Source: Arthrobacter sp. SW1 (GTDB lineage: Bacteria; Actinomycetota; Actinomycetes; Actinomycetales; Micrococcaceae). Taken from it: a stretch of 64,000 bases of DNA. A program made the position numbers and the translations under genes. Shown piece by piece: positions 26,679 through 35,161 of the stretch. Under the pieces are notes generated by a model. That model ran no database searches, was not told the origin of the DNA, and was given only the letters and a program-made list of their open reading frames with translations. The first letter of the stretch is position 1. Each line of letters begins with the position of its first letter. The DNA lies in NCBI RefSeq assembly GCF_001766675.1, contig NZ_MJLT01000067.1, forward strand, positions 109,113-173,112, written 5' to 3'.

Positions 26679-27602
26679 CTACTGGTTCAGCTTGAATTCG
26701 CAGAGCTGGGGCTGGATCTTGCAGACGTTCACCTTCGGATCGACCGGCGAGCTGATATCCCGCAGCTCCGTCTTGACCAGCACCAAGGTGTTGGGCGGCA
26801 CCTTCTCGCCCGCGTCGCGGGTGGCGCCGAGCACCACGCACCTGCTGAGGAGGCCCTGCGAGGAGGTGCACCCGGAACCCTGGCTCACGTCCAGTTGGAT
26901 CTTTGCGGAGGCCGCCCGGGACTTCGCCGTTTCGATCGTCGTCCCCACCAGGACCGGCACAGTGCTCTTCACGGGCACCGCCACCTCCAACGTCACGGTG
27001 GATCCGCGCCCCACGGTCCGGCCGCCGTCGGGCTCCTGTGCAAGAACGGTGCCGGCGGCCTCCGCGCTTTCCTTCTCGGTGACCGCCGTCCCGAAGCCCG
27101 CGTCCTTGAGGATCTGCACCGCCTCGGCCTGCGGTTTGCCCACCACAGGCGGGACGCTCGCGTCCTTGAACATGAACCAGAGCACTCCGCCGACGACGGC
27201 GAGCAGCACCACGCCCCCGATGATCACCCAGAGCCAGGGGAACCCGGGAGTCGGGGCCGGCGTCGCGGGGGGCGGCACCTCGAGCGTCACCACGCGGGAC
27301 TGGTCCGCATAGTTTTCCGGTGCGTCGTCGGCCGAATAGGCGATCAGCTTCACGGGGTAGCTCCCGGGCGCCGCCTTGGTGGTGTCGAAAGTGACGAGGT
27401 ATTGCTCGGTGGCGCCGGCCGCAAGGGTCCGCAGCGGGTCCGGGATGTCCGTGTAGGTTTCGGCAGCGGAGCCACCGGGGAACGCGCCGAGCACCACCCG
27501 GGCGGAGGCCCCGGTGCCGTTGGTGACGGACGCGGTCAACGAGCCCTTGCCGTCCTTCAGCGTCACCGTGGGTGAGCTCAGGGTCATGGTGATGGTGCCC
27601 AT
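26679..27602 (-). CDS. CIS locus: Ig-like/TM/PASTA membrane protein 2
   Basis: This 307-residue protein is the last gene of the CIS operon. Residues 1-110 form a beta-sandwich, Ig/CARDB-like domain (TLSSPTVTLKDGKGSLTASV). Residues 121-145 are one transmembrane helix (FPWLWVIIGGVVLLAVVGG). PASTA-like repeats occupy about 149-208 and 213-278. There is no signal peptide, so the Ig domain is probably cytosolic and the PASTA part outside, where Cys245, Cys255, Cys294 and Cys301 could form disulfides. PASTA repeats bind peptidoglycan or muropeptides in Ser/Thr kinases. ATG 27602 shares one base with the preceding TGA. It is a close paralogue of the neighbouring gene. Confidence 0.85.
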   Translation of the reverse strand: MGTITMTLSSPTVTLKDGKGSLTASVTNGTGASARVVLGAFPGGSAAETYTDIPDPLRTLAAGATEQYLVTFDTTKAAPGSYPVKLIAYSADDAPENYADQSRVVTLEVPPPATPAPTPGFPWLWVIIGGVVLLAVVGGVLWFMFKDASVPPVVGKPQAEAVQILKDAGFGTAVTEKESAEAAGTVLAQEPDGGRTVGRGSTVTLEVAVPVKSTVPVLVGTTIETAKSRAASAKIQLDVSQGSGCTSSQGLLSRCVVLGATRDAGEKVPPNTLVLVKTELRDISSPVDPKVNVCKIQPQLCEFKLNQ

Positions 27603-28480
27603 CAGAGACCTCCTGTTGTGCCCGGGAGGAGTCCGAGCCCGATGATCGGCAGGGTGGCCACCTGCAGCGTCACCTGTGATCCGCGCGGAAGCGGAGTCCC
27701 CACCTCCGGCAGGACGCCTTTCACCATGCCGAAGTCCGCGCCGCCGGGCACCTCCTGCACGGCCACCCTGAAACCGGCCTCCAACAAGGCCTGTTCGGCG
27801 TCTTCGCGGCGCTGGCCGATCACATTGGGCACGGGAATGTCCGCCGCGCGCGCGATTTCCACGCTCACCGTGCTTCCCTTCGCCGCGGTGCCACCGGCCT
27901 CGGGATTCTGGCTGACCACCGTGCCGGGAGCCTCGTTGCTGACCACCTCGGTGGAGCCCATCGAGAACCCGGCGTCGATGAGGATCCGTGCGGCCTCCGC
28001 CTGCTGCTTGCCCCGCACATCCGGCACGTTGCCGCCGCTGCCCTGCAGCAGGAACCACACCACGCCGCCCATCGCCAGGAGCAGCACCACGCCGCCGATG
28101 ATCACCCAAAGCCACGGGAAGCCGCGCTGCGGCGGGGGCGGGGCGGCCGCAGGAACCGTCAGCGTGACCACGTGCGCCTGGTCCGCGTAGTCCTCCGGGG
28201 CGTCGTCCGCGGAGTACGCGATCAGCTTCACGAGATAGCTGCCGGGGGCCGCGCCCGTGGTGTCAAAGGACACCAGATATTGCTCGGTGGCCCCCGGGCC
28301 GAGGGTCCGCAGCGGCTCGTCCACAACCGTGTAGGAAGGAGCGCCGGCCTGTGCGGGGAAAGCCCCGAGCACCACCCGCTCCGGCTCCACGGAACTGTTG
28401 GTCACCGACGCCGTCAGGGAGCCTTTGCCGTCCTTGAGCTCCACGGTGGGGGAGCTGAGGGTAAGGGTGATGCCGGCCAT
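27602..28480 (-). CDS. CIS locus: Ig-like/TM/PASTA membrane protein 1
   Basis: This 292-residue protein shares its first 145 residues very closely with the next gene, so the two arose by duplication. It has an Ig-like domain (1-110), a proline-rich stretch PPPPQRG, a transmembrane helix (121-145), then PASTA repeats at about 151-210 and 214-275 (NVPDVRGKQQAEAARILIDA; VPNVIGQRREDAEQALLEAG). The arginine before the helix and acidic/neutral residues after it favour an inside-to-outside topology. The ATG lies one base after the upstream stop region. No kinase domain is present, unlike the usual PASTA proteins, so anchoring of the CIS to the envelope is my inference. Confidence 0.85.
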   Translation of the reverse strand: MAGITLTLSSPTVELKDGKGSLTASVTNSSVEPERVVLGAFPAQAGAPSYTVVDEPLRTLGPGATEQYLVSFDTTGAAPGSYLVKLIAYSADDAPEDYADQAHVVTLTVPAAAPPPPQRGFPWLWVIIGGVVLLLAMGGVVWFLLQGSGGNVPDVRGKQQAEAARILIDAGFSMGSTEVVSNEAPGTVVSQNPEAGGTAAKGSTVSVEIARAADIPVPNVIGQRREDAEQALLEAGFRVAVQEVPGGADFGMVKGVLPEVGTPLPRGSQVTLQVATLPIIGLGLLPGTTGGL

Positions 28481-28481
28481 G

Positions 28482-28946
28482 TCAGTCCGCCTCCGCCAGG
28501 TTCAAAAGACAGGTTCCAAGAGCTCCGCAGCGGACCCCCAAGGTCCCGCCGCCGGTGCCGAAGGTCAGGTTCACGGTGTCCCCGGCCCCGGCAGTTCGCT
28601 CGCTCCGCGTGCCTTCCACCTCGAGGACCACGACGACGGCGTGTTGCGGCAGCAGCCGCGCCCGCTTGGTGGGCGGTCCGAAGAGTCCGCCGAATTCGCG
28701 GACGGTGAAGGTGCAGCTTCCGGCGACCGTCAACTGGGAACCCGACGCCGAACAGGAGCCGCCCGCGGCGGCGAGGTCCGCCGTCGTGAGTGCGCCGCCC
28801 GCCGCAATCCCGGAAAAGCCGGACTGCCAGTCGGCCGCGGCGTCGTCGTTGCCGCCCCCGAAACCGATTCCGAGGAACAGCACCAGGCCCGCCACGACGG
28901 CACAGGCGATCACCACGATGATCGGCGTGCGGTTCCCGCTATTCAC
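28482..28946 (-). CDS. CIS locus: small single-pass membrane protein with four cysteines
   Basis: This 154-residue protein has one N-terminal helix (about 8-28, PIIVVIACAVVAGLVLFLGI) and an extracytoplasmic beta-rich domain with Cys65, Cys78, Cys140 and Cys146, which could form two disulfides. The family is not recognised. It overlaps the tail protein I-like gene by 8 bp and abuts the PASTA gene, so it belongs to the CIS operon. It may act in the membrane-associated end of the particle; function unknown. Confidence 0.75.
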   Translation of the reverse strand: MNSGNRTPIIVVIACAVVAGLVLFLGIGFGGGNDDAAADWQSGFSGIAAGGALTTADLAAAGGSCSASGSQLTVAGSCTFTVREFGGLFGPPTKRARLLPQHAVVVVLEVEGTRSERTAGAGDTVNLTFGTGGGTLGVRCGALGTCLLNLAEAD

Positions 28947-29472
28947 CTGCCATCACCTCGATCGCGTCCGTGACGTGGGCCGGCTTGATGCCTTTGACGA
29001 TCCGCCGCACCAGCTCCAGCTGTCCCGCAGCCGCGGCCGGGACGCGTACCGTGATGTGGAAGGCCCCGGGCTCGGACACCACCTCGAAACCGGGCACGCC
29101 CGTGGCCAGGTGCAGGAAGCGGGTGAGGCCGTCCGCGGTACCGCGCCGCGCGGACAGGCCCGCGGCACTGGCGATCAGGTCCCGCTGCCGCGCCACCGGG
29201 ATCCCCGCGGAGGCGCTTCCGCTGGCTTCCGGCCCGGGCAGGGTGAGCCAGTCCAGGTCCACCCAGCGGGACAGGAACGGAATGAGCGACGACGGCGAGC
29301 GCCCCGGATCGGGCACGGCAGGGAGGCGGTCCAGGACCTCGCGGACGGGGCGGTGCAGGTCCTCGGCCACGGCGAGCAGGGCCTGCAGGGGCCGGCTGCT
29401 TTCGGCCGCCACCTGGTACACCTCGGGCAGTACGCGCAGGAGGCGGGATTCGCCCAAATCAAACTCAGCCAT
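28939..29472 (-). CDS. CIS baseplate: phage tail protein I-like
   Basis: This 177-residue protein is like P2 tail protein I/Afp12, which joins the baseplate wedge. The recognisable segments are the LLRVLPEVYQ start, SLIPFLSRWVDLDW, and ARRGTADGLTRFLHLATG, a hallmark of the tail domain family found in CIS loci. The C-terminus has a small beta domain (FHITVRVPA) and GIKPAHV, common at the end of these proteins. It overlaps the 3' end of the large baseplate gene by 8 bp and the next membrane-protein gene by 8 bp. Confidence 0.82.
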   Translation of the reverse strand: MAEFDLGESRLLRVLPEVYQVAAESSRPLQALLAVAEDLHRPVREVLDRLPAVPDPGRSPSSLIPFLSRWVDLDWLTLPGPEASGSASAGIPVARQRDLIASAAGLSARRGTADGLTRFLHLATGVPGFEVVSEPGAFHITVRVPAAAAGQLELVRRIVKGIKPAHVTDAIEVMAGE

Positions 29473-32092
29473 GGCCGTGCACCACCTCGATCCGGTGCGC
29501 GCCGGAGCAGAACAGCCAGGTGTCCGGCAGGGTCACCACATCGTCCACCAGCCGCCGCGTGCAGCTCGCCCAGGACGCGGTGTTGTCCGTGCTGCGGTAG
29601 ATCCCTTTGGGCCCGGCCGCCAGCAGGAGTTGCGTGCCGTCGTCGCGCACGGCCCCGGAGACCGCGCGGACCGGCTCGAAGCGGGTGCGGTCCCGCAGGG
29701 GCAGCCCGCAGTTCACGTCCGGGGTGCTCCATTGCGGCGACGCCTGGCCCAGTTGCAGGCGCAGCACGCCGCCGCTCTGCGTGGCGGCGTAGGCGGCGTT
29801 GCCCATCACGTGCACGCCCCAGCAGCTGCCGCCGGACCAGCCCGCGCCGAACTGCTCCCACGCCGATTTCAGGGTGTCCAGGTCGGTGCGGGCCAGTTCG
29901 TCGATCTTCAGCCGCACACAGCCGGTGCCGCTGCCTTCCGGAACGGAACGGCCCAGCCAGAGGTAGCTCGCGCCGCCGTCGTACTGCACGGTCATGCAGC
30001 GGATGTCCTCCCCGGCGGCCTTGACCTGCGTGAAGCTGCCCGCCGCCCCGGCGTCCGGCGAGAGCCACACTCCGGCGGAGGCCTCGGCCGCCACCGCCAC
30101 GCCCGTGCGGCCGCGCACGTCCACCAGCGCGTCCACCGCGTAGAAGCCGCGGTCCGGCTGCGCGGCGTCCACCACGTTCTGCACCGGGATGGCGCCTTCG
30201 CCCAGTGGAAGTTCGTAGAGCCCGCGCTCGCCGGCCAGCAGCAGCACCGGCGCACCCTGCCGGTCCACCCAGCACAGGTCCGCGACGACGAATCCCAGTT
30301 CCGCGGCCCGCCGCCAGGACTCGCCTAGGTCCTCGCTGATGTAGATCCGCGACGACGTGCCCGTCACCGTACTGACAGCCACCATTCCCGGATGCTGCCC
30401 GACGGCGGACCGTCCCGGTGCGGGGGAGCGGAACGGCGCGATGGCCCGCACCGTTTCCGCGGAGGTGTCCGTGTGGAATTCGGCGCACGCCTCCCAGCCG
30501 TCCCCGGCATTGGTAGTGCGGAACAGCAGCCCGTCCTGGGCTACGAACCAGGTGTTGTCCTGCCCCTCGGCCTGCACCAGCCCCATGGCATCGCTGTCCG
30601 GGACCTTGTCCACTTCGAGCCGCACCCGGTCCACGTATTGCACGCCGGGCTCGGCCTCCTCCATTGCCCGGTACAGGTTGGAGACCCGCAGCGGCTTGCC
30701 GAAACCGGAGCCGTAGCTGCCCGCTCCTCCGGGTTCCGGCCCGAACGGGCTGATCCCCTCGGCCAGCCGCGCGGTGATACGGGCTTTGACGGCGTCGGCG
30801 TCCTCGTCCGGGCGCACCACGATCCGCGCATCCACCAGCACCTGCTTGTACAGGCCCCAGCGGACCACGGGTTCGGCGCCCACGGTGGAGCGGCGGCGCA
30901 GGTAGCGTTCGACGTCGTCCCGCACCTCGCCGCGGGCGTGCGCCGCGAGCTCGGCGGCGGTAACGGGCGTTCCTTGTGCGCCGCCGGCGCCCGGCACGAA
31001 CGGCACCAGCACCACCTCCACCTCGCCCGGTTTCGCGAAGGCCCACAGTTCCTTCCGGGTGAAGGCCCGGGCCCGGGCCACCCCGCCGTGCCGCATGGCC
31101 AGCACCTCGTAGTCCCGCACCGTGACGGCGCGGTCCCGGGCCTGGAAATCCTGGGGTGCCCGGCGGAGCGCGTTCTCCAGGGCCTCGCCGTCGCGCCCGC
31201 CCGTGGCCGGCTCCGGGTTGCTGACCCGGACCCCGGGCAGTGGGGTCCGCAGCACGGTCAACTGCCCGGCGCCCACGTTTCCGCGCAGCCCGCCGCCGCC
31301 GCGGTACCAGGCCCGCACTTCGGCGCCGGGACCGGGAACAACAGGATGTTCTGGCGAACTCGCGCCCTCATCCCACCACGCGAACATCACGACGCCGGCG
31401 CTCCGGTCGATCCGCACCGGCACCTCCCCGGGGCGTGCGTCCGCGAAGGCCTCCACCTCGCGGCAGTACCGGAACGGCTTGCCGTCCACCAGCACGGCCT
31501 CGCCGCTGCTGAGCCGGGTTCCAGCCGGCACTTCGATCGCCACCGACAAACCAGCCCCGGACACAATTGGCGCATTCGGCACCACGAAGCTCTGCCCCGG
31601 ACGGCCCGTCCCCGTGCCGATCGGAACGGCGTCGTACAAGGTGACATCGGCGGCCGGAACCAGCACACTGGCTTGGCCGGCAGGCAGCACCGCGGCCGTC
31701 GTCGTCGTGAATACCGGCTGCGGAGTCCCGGGCACGCCGGGCGGACAGCTGACCTGGGTGCCGCGCGGAATCCGGATCTCCGGGGCGGCGCCGCCGCTTG
31801 CTGCACCCGAACTGGCGAGGCGCGTGAATTCCAGCATGGTTTCGGCGCTGGCAGGCGGGTAGAGGCTGGTGCCGAGCAGGTTCAGGTACACGGCGTACAG
31901 CTTCTCCGGCACCCGGTTGAGCCGGTACATCAGGGTGTCCGTGAGGTAGGCGAAGGCTTCCAGGATGGTGATGCCGGGATCGTGCACGGACAGGTCTGTC
32001 CAGTCCGGGGCGATCTGCCGGATGCGCTCGCGGGCGCCGGCCACCAGCTCCGCGAAGCTGCGGTCATCCAGGTTCGGCACGGGAATGCTCAT
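29465..32092 (-). CDS. CIS baseplate J-like protein fused to a beta-propeller
   Basis: This 875-residue protein is encoded between gp25 and tail protein I genes, as Afp11/gpJ should be. Residues 1-500 are baseplate-like: DWTDLSVHDPGITILEAFAY, YLNLLGTSLYPP, IRIPRGTQVSCP and RAVTVRDYEVLAMRHGGVARA. Residues 510-870 hold sortilin/BNR-type blades with Asp-box-like turns (SEDLGESW at 586, TTNAGDGW at 526, STDNTASW at 834), implying a beta-propeller joined to the baseplate. The propeller could bind a ligand, a partner or the envelope, and may stand in for a separate fibre. The start overlaps the gp25 stop by 4 bp. Confidence 0.88.
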   Translation of the reverse strand: MSIPVPNLDDRSFAELVAGARERIRQIAPDWTDLSVHDPGITILEAFAYLTDTLMYRLNRVPEKLYAVYLNLLGTSLYPPASAETMLEFTRLASSGAASGGAAPEIRIPRGTQVSCPPGVPGTPQPVFTTTTAAVLPAGQASVLVPAADVTLYDAVPIGTGTGRPGQSFVVPNAPIVSGAGLSVAIEVPAGTRLSSGEAVLVDGKPFRYCREVEAFADARPGEVPVRIDRSAGVVMFAWWDEGASSPEHPVVPGPGAEVRAWYRGGGGLRGNVGAGQLTVLRTPLPGVRVSNPEPATGGRDGEALENALRRAPQDFQARDRAVTVRDYEVLAMRHGGVARARAFTRKELWAFAKPGEVEVVLVPFVPGAGGAQGTPVTAAELAAHARGEVRDDVERYLRRRSTVGAEPVVRWGLYKQVLVDARIVVRPDEDADAVKARITARLAEGISPFGPEPGGAGSYGSGFGKPLRVSNLYRAMEEAEPGVQYVDRVRLEVDKVPDSDAMGLVQAEGQDNTWFVAQDGLLFRTTNAGDGWEACAEFHTDTSAETVRAIAPFRSPAPGRSAVGQHPGMVAVSTVTGTSSRIYISEDLGESWRRAAELGFVVADLCWVDRQGAPVLLLAGERGLYELPLGEGAIPVQNVVDAAQPDRGFYAVDALVDVRGRTGVAVAAEASAGVWLSPDAGAAGSFTQVKAAGEDIRCMTVQYDGGASYLWLGRSVPEGSGTGCVRLKIDELARTDLDTLKSAWEQFGAGWSGGSCWGVHVMGNAAYAATQSGGVLRLQLGQASPQWSTPDVNCGLPLRDRTRFEPVRAVSGAVRDDGTQLLLAAGPKGIYRSTDNTASWASCTRRLVDDVVTLPDTWLFCSGAHRIEVVHGHG

Positions 32093-32532
32093 GCTGTGCC
32101 TCCTGATCCGGCGGATTCAACCGGCAAGGTGATGGCCAGCTCGTCCTCCTGCTGGGTGGACCGCACCCGGTACCGCAGCCGGACCTCCAGCAGCTCCGGG
32201 CTCGACGGCGAGCGCGAGGCATCCAGGGATAGCACCGTGATCCGCGGCTCCCACTGTTCCACGGCCCGCGCCACGTAGTGGATGGCCAGGCCGGCGGTGG
32301 TGTCGTCCGCGGGCGCGAACGCCAGCCTGAACAGGTGGCAGCCGTACGTGGGCCGGTTGATGCGCTCGCCGGGCCGGGTGCTCAGGAGCAGCAGCAGGGC
32401 CTGCCGCACGGAGGCGGCGTCCGTGACCGTGGCGAGCCTGCCGTCCGGGGTGAGATTAAGGCCGGAAAGCCCGACGGCGGCGTCGAAGTCCGGATGCACG
32501 AAGGCCACCGATTTGTACCTGGGGGCGCTCAT
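32089..32532 (-). CDS. CIS baseplate: GPW/gp25 family protein
   Basis: This 147-residue protein resembles T4 gp25/P2 W, the wedge subunit that starts sheath polymerisation. Visible features are the LNLTPDGRLATVTDAASVRQALLLLL helix region (as two parts) and the RPGERINRPTYGCHLFRL core. An EPR-type turn is present as EPRITVL. ATG 32532 overlaps the upstream stop (ATGA); the longer frame to 32793 has no baseplate-like sequence before MSAPRYK and was rejected. Confidence 0.88.
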   Translation of the reverse strand: MSAPRYKSVAFVHPDFDAAVGLSGLNLTPDGRLATVTDAASVRQALLLLLSTRPGERINRPTYGCHLFRLAFAPADDTTAGLAIHYVARAVEQWEPRITVLSLDASRSPSSPELLEVRLRYRVRSTQQEDELAITLPVESAGSGGTA

Positions 32533-32867
32533 GATCCCGCCTCCACGAATTCCTGGCCCGGCCGGCGGACGGTGTACTTCACGGCGCCGGGCGGGGTGCC
32601 GTCCGTGAACCCTTCCACGGTGTCCAGGCACATCCGTTTGCCGCCGATCCGAATGAACGTCGAATACCCCTTCAGCACCGGGAGCGTCTTCTGGCAGGGC
32701 TTGTAGTTCAACGACACATTGGGGCACATGGAGATGTCCCGGCCCACGGGATCGGCTTCCACCAGCACGGGCGAGCCCGCCACCCGCACCCACTCCTGCG
32801 AGGGGACGTTCTGTACCTTGCCGTCGTGCCCGCAGCGCAGGATGGCTTCCTTAGTCAGAATTTTCAT
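32529..32867 (-). CDS. CIS locus: small Cys-rich protein, candidate spike tip
   Basis: This 112-residue protein begins MKILTKEAILRCGHDG, with Cys12, His14, Cys48, Cys58 and Cys80. It sits between the VgrG-like and gp25 genes, where CIS loci usually keep the PAAR-type tip (Afp10). Short beta strands and Cys/His ligands would suit a metal-bound cap on the spike. I do not see a clear PAAR motif, so this is position plus composition only. Confidence 0.65.
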   Translation of the reverse strand: MKILTKEAILRCGHDGKVQNVPSQEWVRVAGSPVLVEADPVGRDISMCPNVSLNYKPCQKTLPVLKGYSTFIRIGGKRMCLDTVEGFTDGTPPGAVKYTVRRPGQEFVEAGS

Positions 32868-32899
32868 CGTCCAAGACTTTCACCGCCGGCACCCCCACA

Positions 32900-34405
32900 T
32901 CAGGCCTCCTCGAAATCGACGGTCTTGGCACGGATCTTCATGGCCTTGCCCGGCGCTTCGAGCACCAGGTCCGCGGCCGCGGTGATCCGCAGTTTCTCCG
33001 GCCCCAGCTCCACCGTGGAGCCGTGGCCGTCCGTGAAGCTGACGGTGCGGGCTCCGCCGTCGAGCACTATCTGCTGGCCGTCCGCGGAACGGAAGGTGTA
33101 GCGGCTCTCCCGCGCGGTGTTCACCCCGGCGTCCGGAGTGCGCTCCCGGCCGTAGAGGCCGCCCAGCACGATCGCCTGCACCGGGTCCGTGGCCGGCAGC
33201 AGGACCAGCACGGTGTCCTCCGGGGCCGGCGGCAGCACCAGGCCCTTTCCCGGGCCGGCGGCGCCGCCCAGCACCGGAGCCCAGCCGCTTTCCAGCGGCG
33301 GGTAGGCGGGCAAGCGCACACGGACGCGGCCGCGCTCTTCGGGATCGTCGACGTCGGCCACCACCCCCAGGGTGAACACATCCGGCTGCCGCGGCGGCGG
33401 GGTTTCGGGCGGCCGGGTGGTGATGGTGGTTTCGTAGCCACTGCTGTCCAGGCGGTGCGTGGCCGAGGCCACCGTGTACGTTCCTTCCAGCGACGGCGCC
33501 ACGCCCCGCACCCTGACCCGGCCGCCGGCACGCAGGCGCGGATCGCCGTCGGCCACGAACACCGCGCTGACCTGCCCGGCCACGCGCACATCCAGCTCCG
33601 CCTGCGCCAGTCCATCCGCCACGTCGCCGGAGGCGAAGGCTTCATTGCCGCGCAGCAGGTCCCCGCCCGCTCCCACGCTCGCCAGGGCCGGGTCCGCGGA
33701 TACCCCGGCTTTCGCGTCACTGCCCGACGCCGAACCCTCTACCGCTTCCGCGTCGCCCGCGTGCCACCCGGCGGTGTGGGCGCCCAGGTAGGCGGGCTCC
33801 TGGCTGAGCTCGATCTCCGCCGAATGCAGGCTGCTGCCGAGGTCCAGCTCCACGGGCTCGCCCTCGCCGGCCAAGGTGGTGAGGCGCAGGGTATCGCCGT
33901 CCACCACCGGGTACACGCCCACGCGTGCGCACTGCTCCACCAGCAAGGACAGGTCGGAGCGCGCACATTGGTACACCTGCCCCAGCTTGGCCGAACCCCC
34001 GCTCACCTGCAGGCCGGTTCCTTCGCAGAGCGTCCGGGCCAGGCCGGCGAGCTCAACGTCTTCGTGGAGCCGGGTGGACTGGCGTTTCCGGAGCCGGTGC
34101 AGGGCGTCGTAGGCGCGGACCCGGATTTCCTGGGACAGGTCGGCGCCGTAGCTGCGTTCCACCACAGTGACCTCGCCGGTGAAGAGGGGAGTGCGGCGGC
34201 CACCCAGCTCCACGCGGAGGGCGTCTCCGGGTGCGGGGTCGATGCTCCTGCTGTTGGGCCCGGGCCGCCAGTTGATGAGGCACTGGGCAGGGCGGGCCAA
34301 GGTGCTGAGCATCTGGACTGAGACGATCGCAGCGGTGTCTGCCGCGGACAAGCGCCGCCGCCCGAGGGTGACGATCAATTCGGGAAGCCCCTGCAGCTGC
34401 CTCAT
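32900..34405 (-). CDS. CIS spike: VgrG/gpD-gp5-like protein
   Basis: This 501-residue spike/hub protein combines the two domains seen in Afp8 and VgrG. Residues 1-330 are like late control protein D/gp27 (ELGGRRTPLFTGEVTVVERSY, IRVRAYDALHRLRKRQSTR). Residues 345-430 are a gp5 OB-fold (TLGVVADVDDPEERGRVRVRLP, GWAPVL, VLVLLPATDPVQAIVLGGLYG). A short beta-helical tail (VSFTDGHGSTVELGPEKL) would carry the tip protein. An alanine/glycine-rich insert occurs near residue 220. Its GTG/ATG region overlaps the adaptor gene by 4 bp. It is predicted to puncture the target membrane on contraction. Confidence 0.9.
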   Translation of the reverse strand: MRQLQGLPELIVTLGRRRLSAADTAAIVSVQMLSTLARPAQCLINWRPGPNSRSIDPAPGDALRVELGGRRTPLFTGEVTVVERSYGADLSQEIRVRAYDALHRLRKRQSTRLHEDVELAGLARTLCEGTGLQVSGGSAKLGQVYQCARSDLSLLVEQCARVGVYPVVDGDTLRLTTLAGEGEPVELDLGSSLHSAEIELSQEPAYLGAHTAGWHAGDAEAVEGSASGSDAKAGVSADPALASVGAGGDLLRGNEAFASGDVADGLAQAELDVRVAGQVSAVFVADGDPRLRAGGRVRVRGVAPSLEGTYTVASATHRLDSSGYETTITTRPPETPPPRQPDVFTLGVVADVDDPEERGRVRVRLPAYPPLESGWAPVLGGAAGPGKGLVLPPAPEDTVLVLLPATDPVQAIVLGGLYGRERTPDAGVNTARESRYTFRSADGQQIVLDGGARTVSFTDGHGSTVELGPEKLRITAAADLVLEAPGKAMKIRAKTVDFEEA

Positions 34406-35160
34406 GGCGTTTCACCCATCGGCGGTACGGCCAAGGGGCCGGCGAAATGCGCGGGGTCGTCGATGTTGTTGTACTCCAGCAGCAGCTTCCACAGCAGCGG
34501 CGTGCCGAAGGCCTGCAGGCTGAGGCGCCCCAACTCGCCCGGCGGGACTTCCGGAAGCGGCTCACCGCCGTCGGGGGCCAACGCGTCCCGGTCCGTGCCG
34601 CCGTCGCCGGTCACCGGAAGGGTGTCCACGGGCGGGGCCGTCAGGTCCACCGGCGGCAGGCGGCGGGCGAGCTCGTAGTTCTCGCCGCCTTCCTCATCCG
34701 CGGCCTGGCCCACCCGCACGAACACCAGCCGCATCCAGGAACGCAGCGGCGAGCCGTCCGGGGCGAAACGGTCGAAGCGTTCCGCTACCTCAGTGACGAT
34801 CCCCGGCACGTTCCACGCCCTGCCCCAGACGAAGCGGACCGACGGCGGCCGGCGCTGCCGCTCCACCTCCGCCGAATTTTCCGCGAGCGCCCAGATGGGC
34901 CGGGTCATCTGCCGCACGTCCCGGACATTGAGCGACGCCGGCGCGAGGTCGACGTCGAACAGCAGGTCCAGGCGCAGCTCGGTGTGGCCGCCGCCGGTGA
35001 AGAGCAGGGGATCGTCCGCGAGGCCGCTCCCGGTAAGTTTGCCGCCCGCGCTCCGCCGCGGCTCCACCCCCGCGTTGCGCTGCATCACCACCGTCTCCGG
35101 GTTGAGCAGGCAGCCCAGGTGCTCTCCGGTGTCCTCGATCAGGAACGCCACCCGCTCCAT
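34402..35160 (-). CDS. CIS tube/baseplate adaptor (Afp7/LysM-like)
   Basis: This 252-residue protein opens with ERVAFLIEDTGEHLGCLLNPETVVMQRNA as a beta-rich start (read in two parts), then a tube-like fold with TELRLDLLFDVDL and RPPSVRFVWGRAWNVPGIVTEV. The C-terminus (LWKLLLEYNNIDDPAHF) has the signature seen after a degenerate LysM domain in gp53/Afp7 proteins that link the hub to the tube. It sits directly before VgrG, as in other CIS loci. Separated by one base from the preceding stop. Confidence 0.82.
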   Translation of the reverse strand: MERVAFLIEDTGEHLGCLLNPETVVMQRNAGVEPRRSAGGKLTGSGLADDPLLFTGGGHTELRLDLLFDVDLAPASLNVRDVRQMTRPIWALAENSAEVERQRRPPSVRFVWGRAWNVPGIVTEVAERFDRFAPDGSPLRSWMRLVFVRVGQAADEEGGENYELARRLPPVDLTAPPVDTLPVTGDGGTDRDALAPDGGEPLPEVPPGELGRLSLQAFGTPLLWKLLLEYNNIDDPAHFAGPLAVPPMGETP

Positions 35161-35161
35161 G

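Noticed and set aside
27603-28115. N-terminal extension of the second PASTA protein
   Set aside because: The extension overlaps the first PASTA gene out of frame and has shadow composition; ATG 27602 aligns exactly with the paralogue's start.
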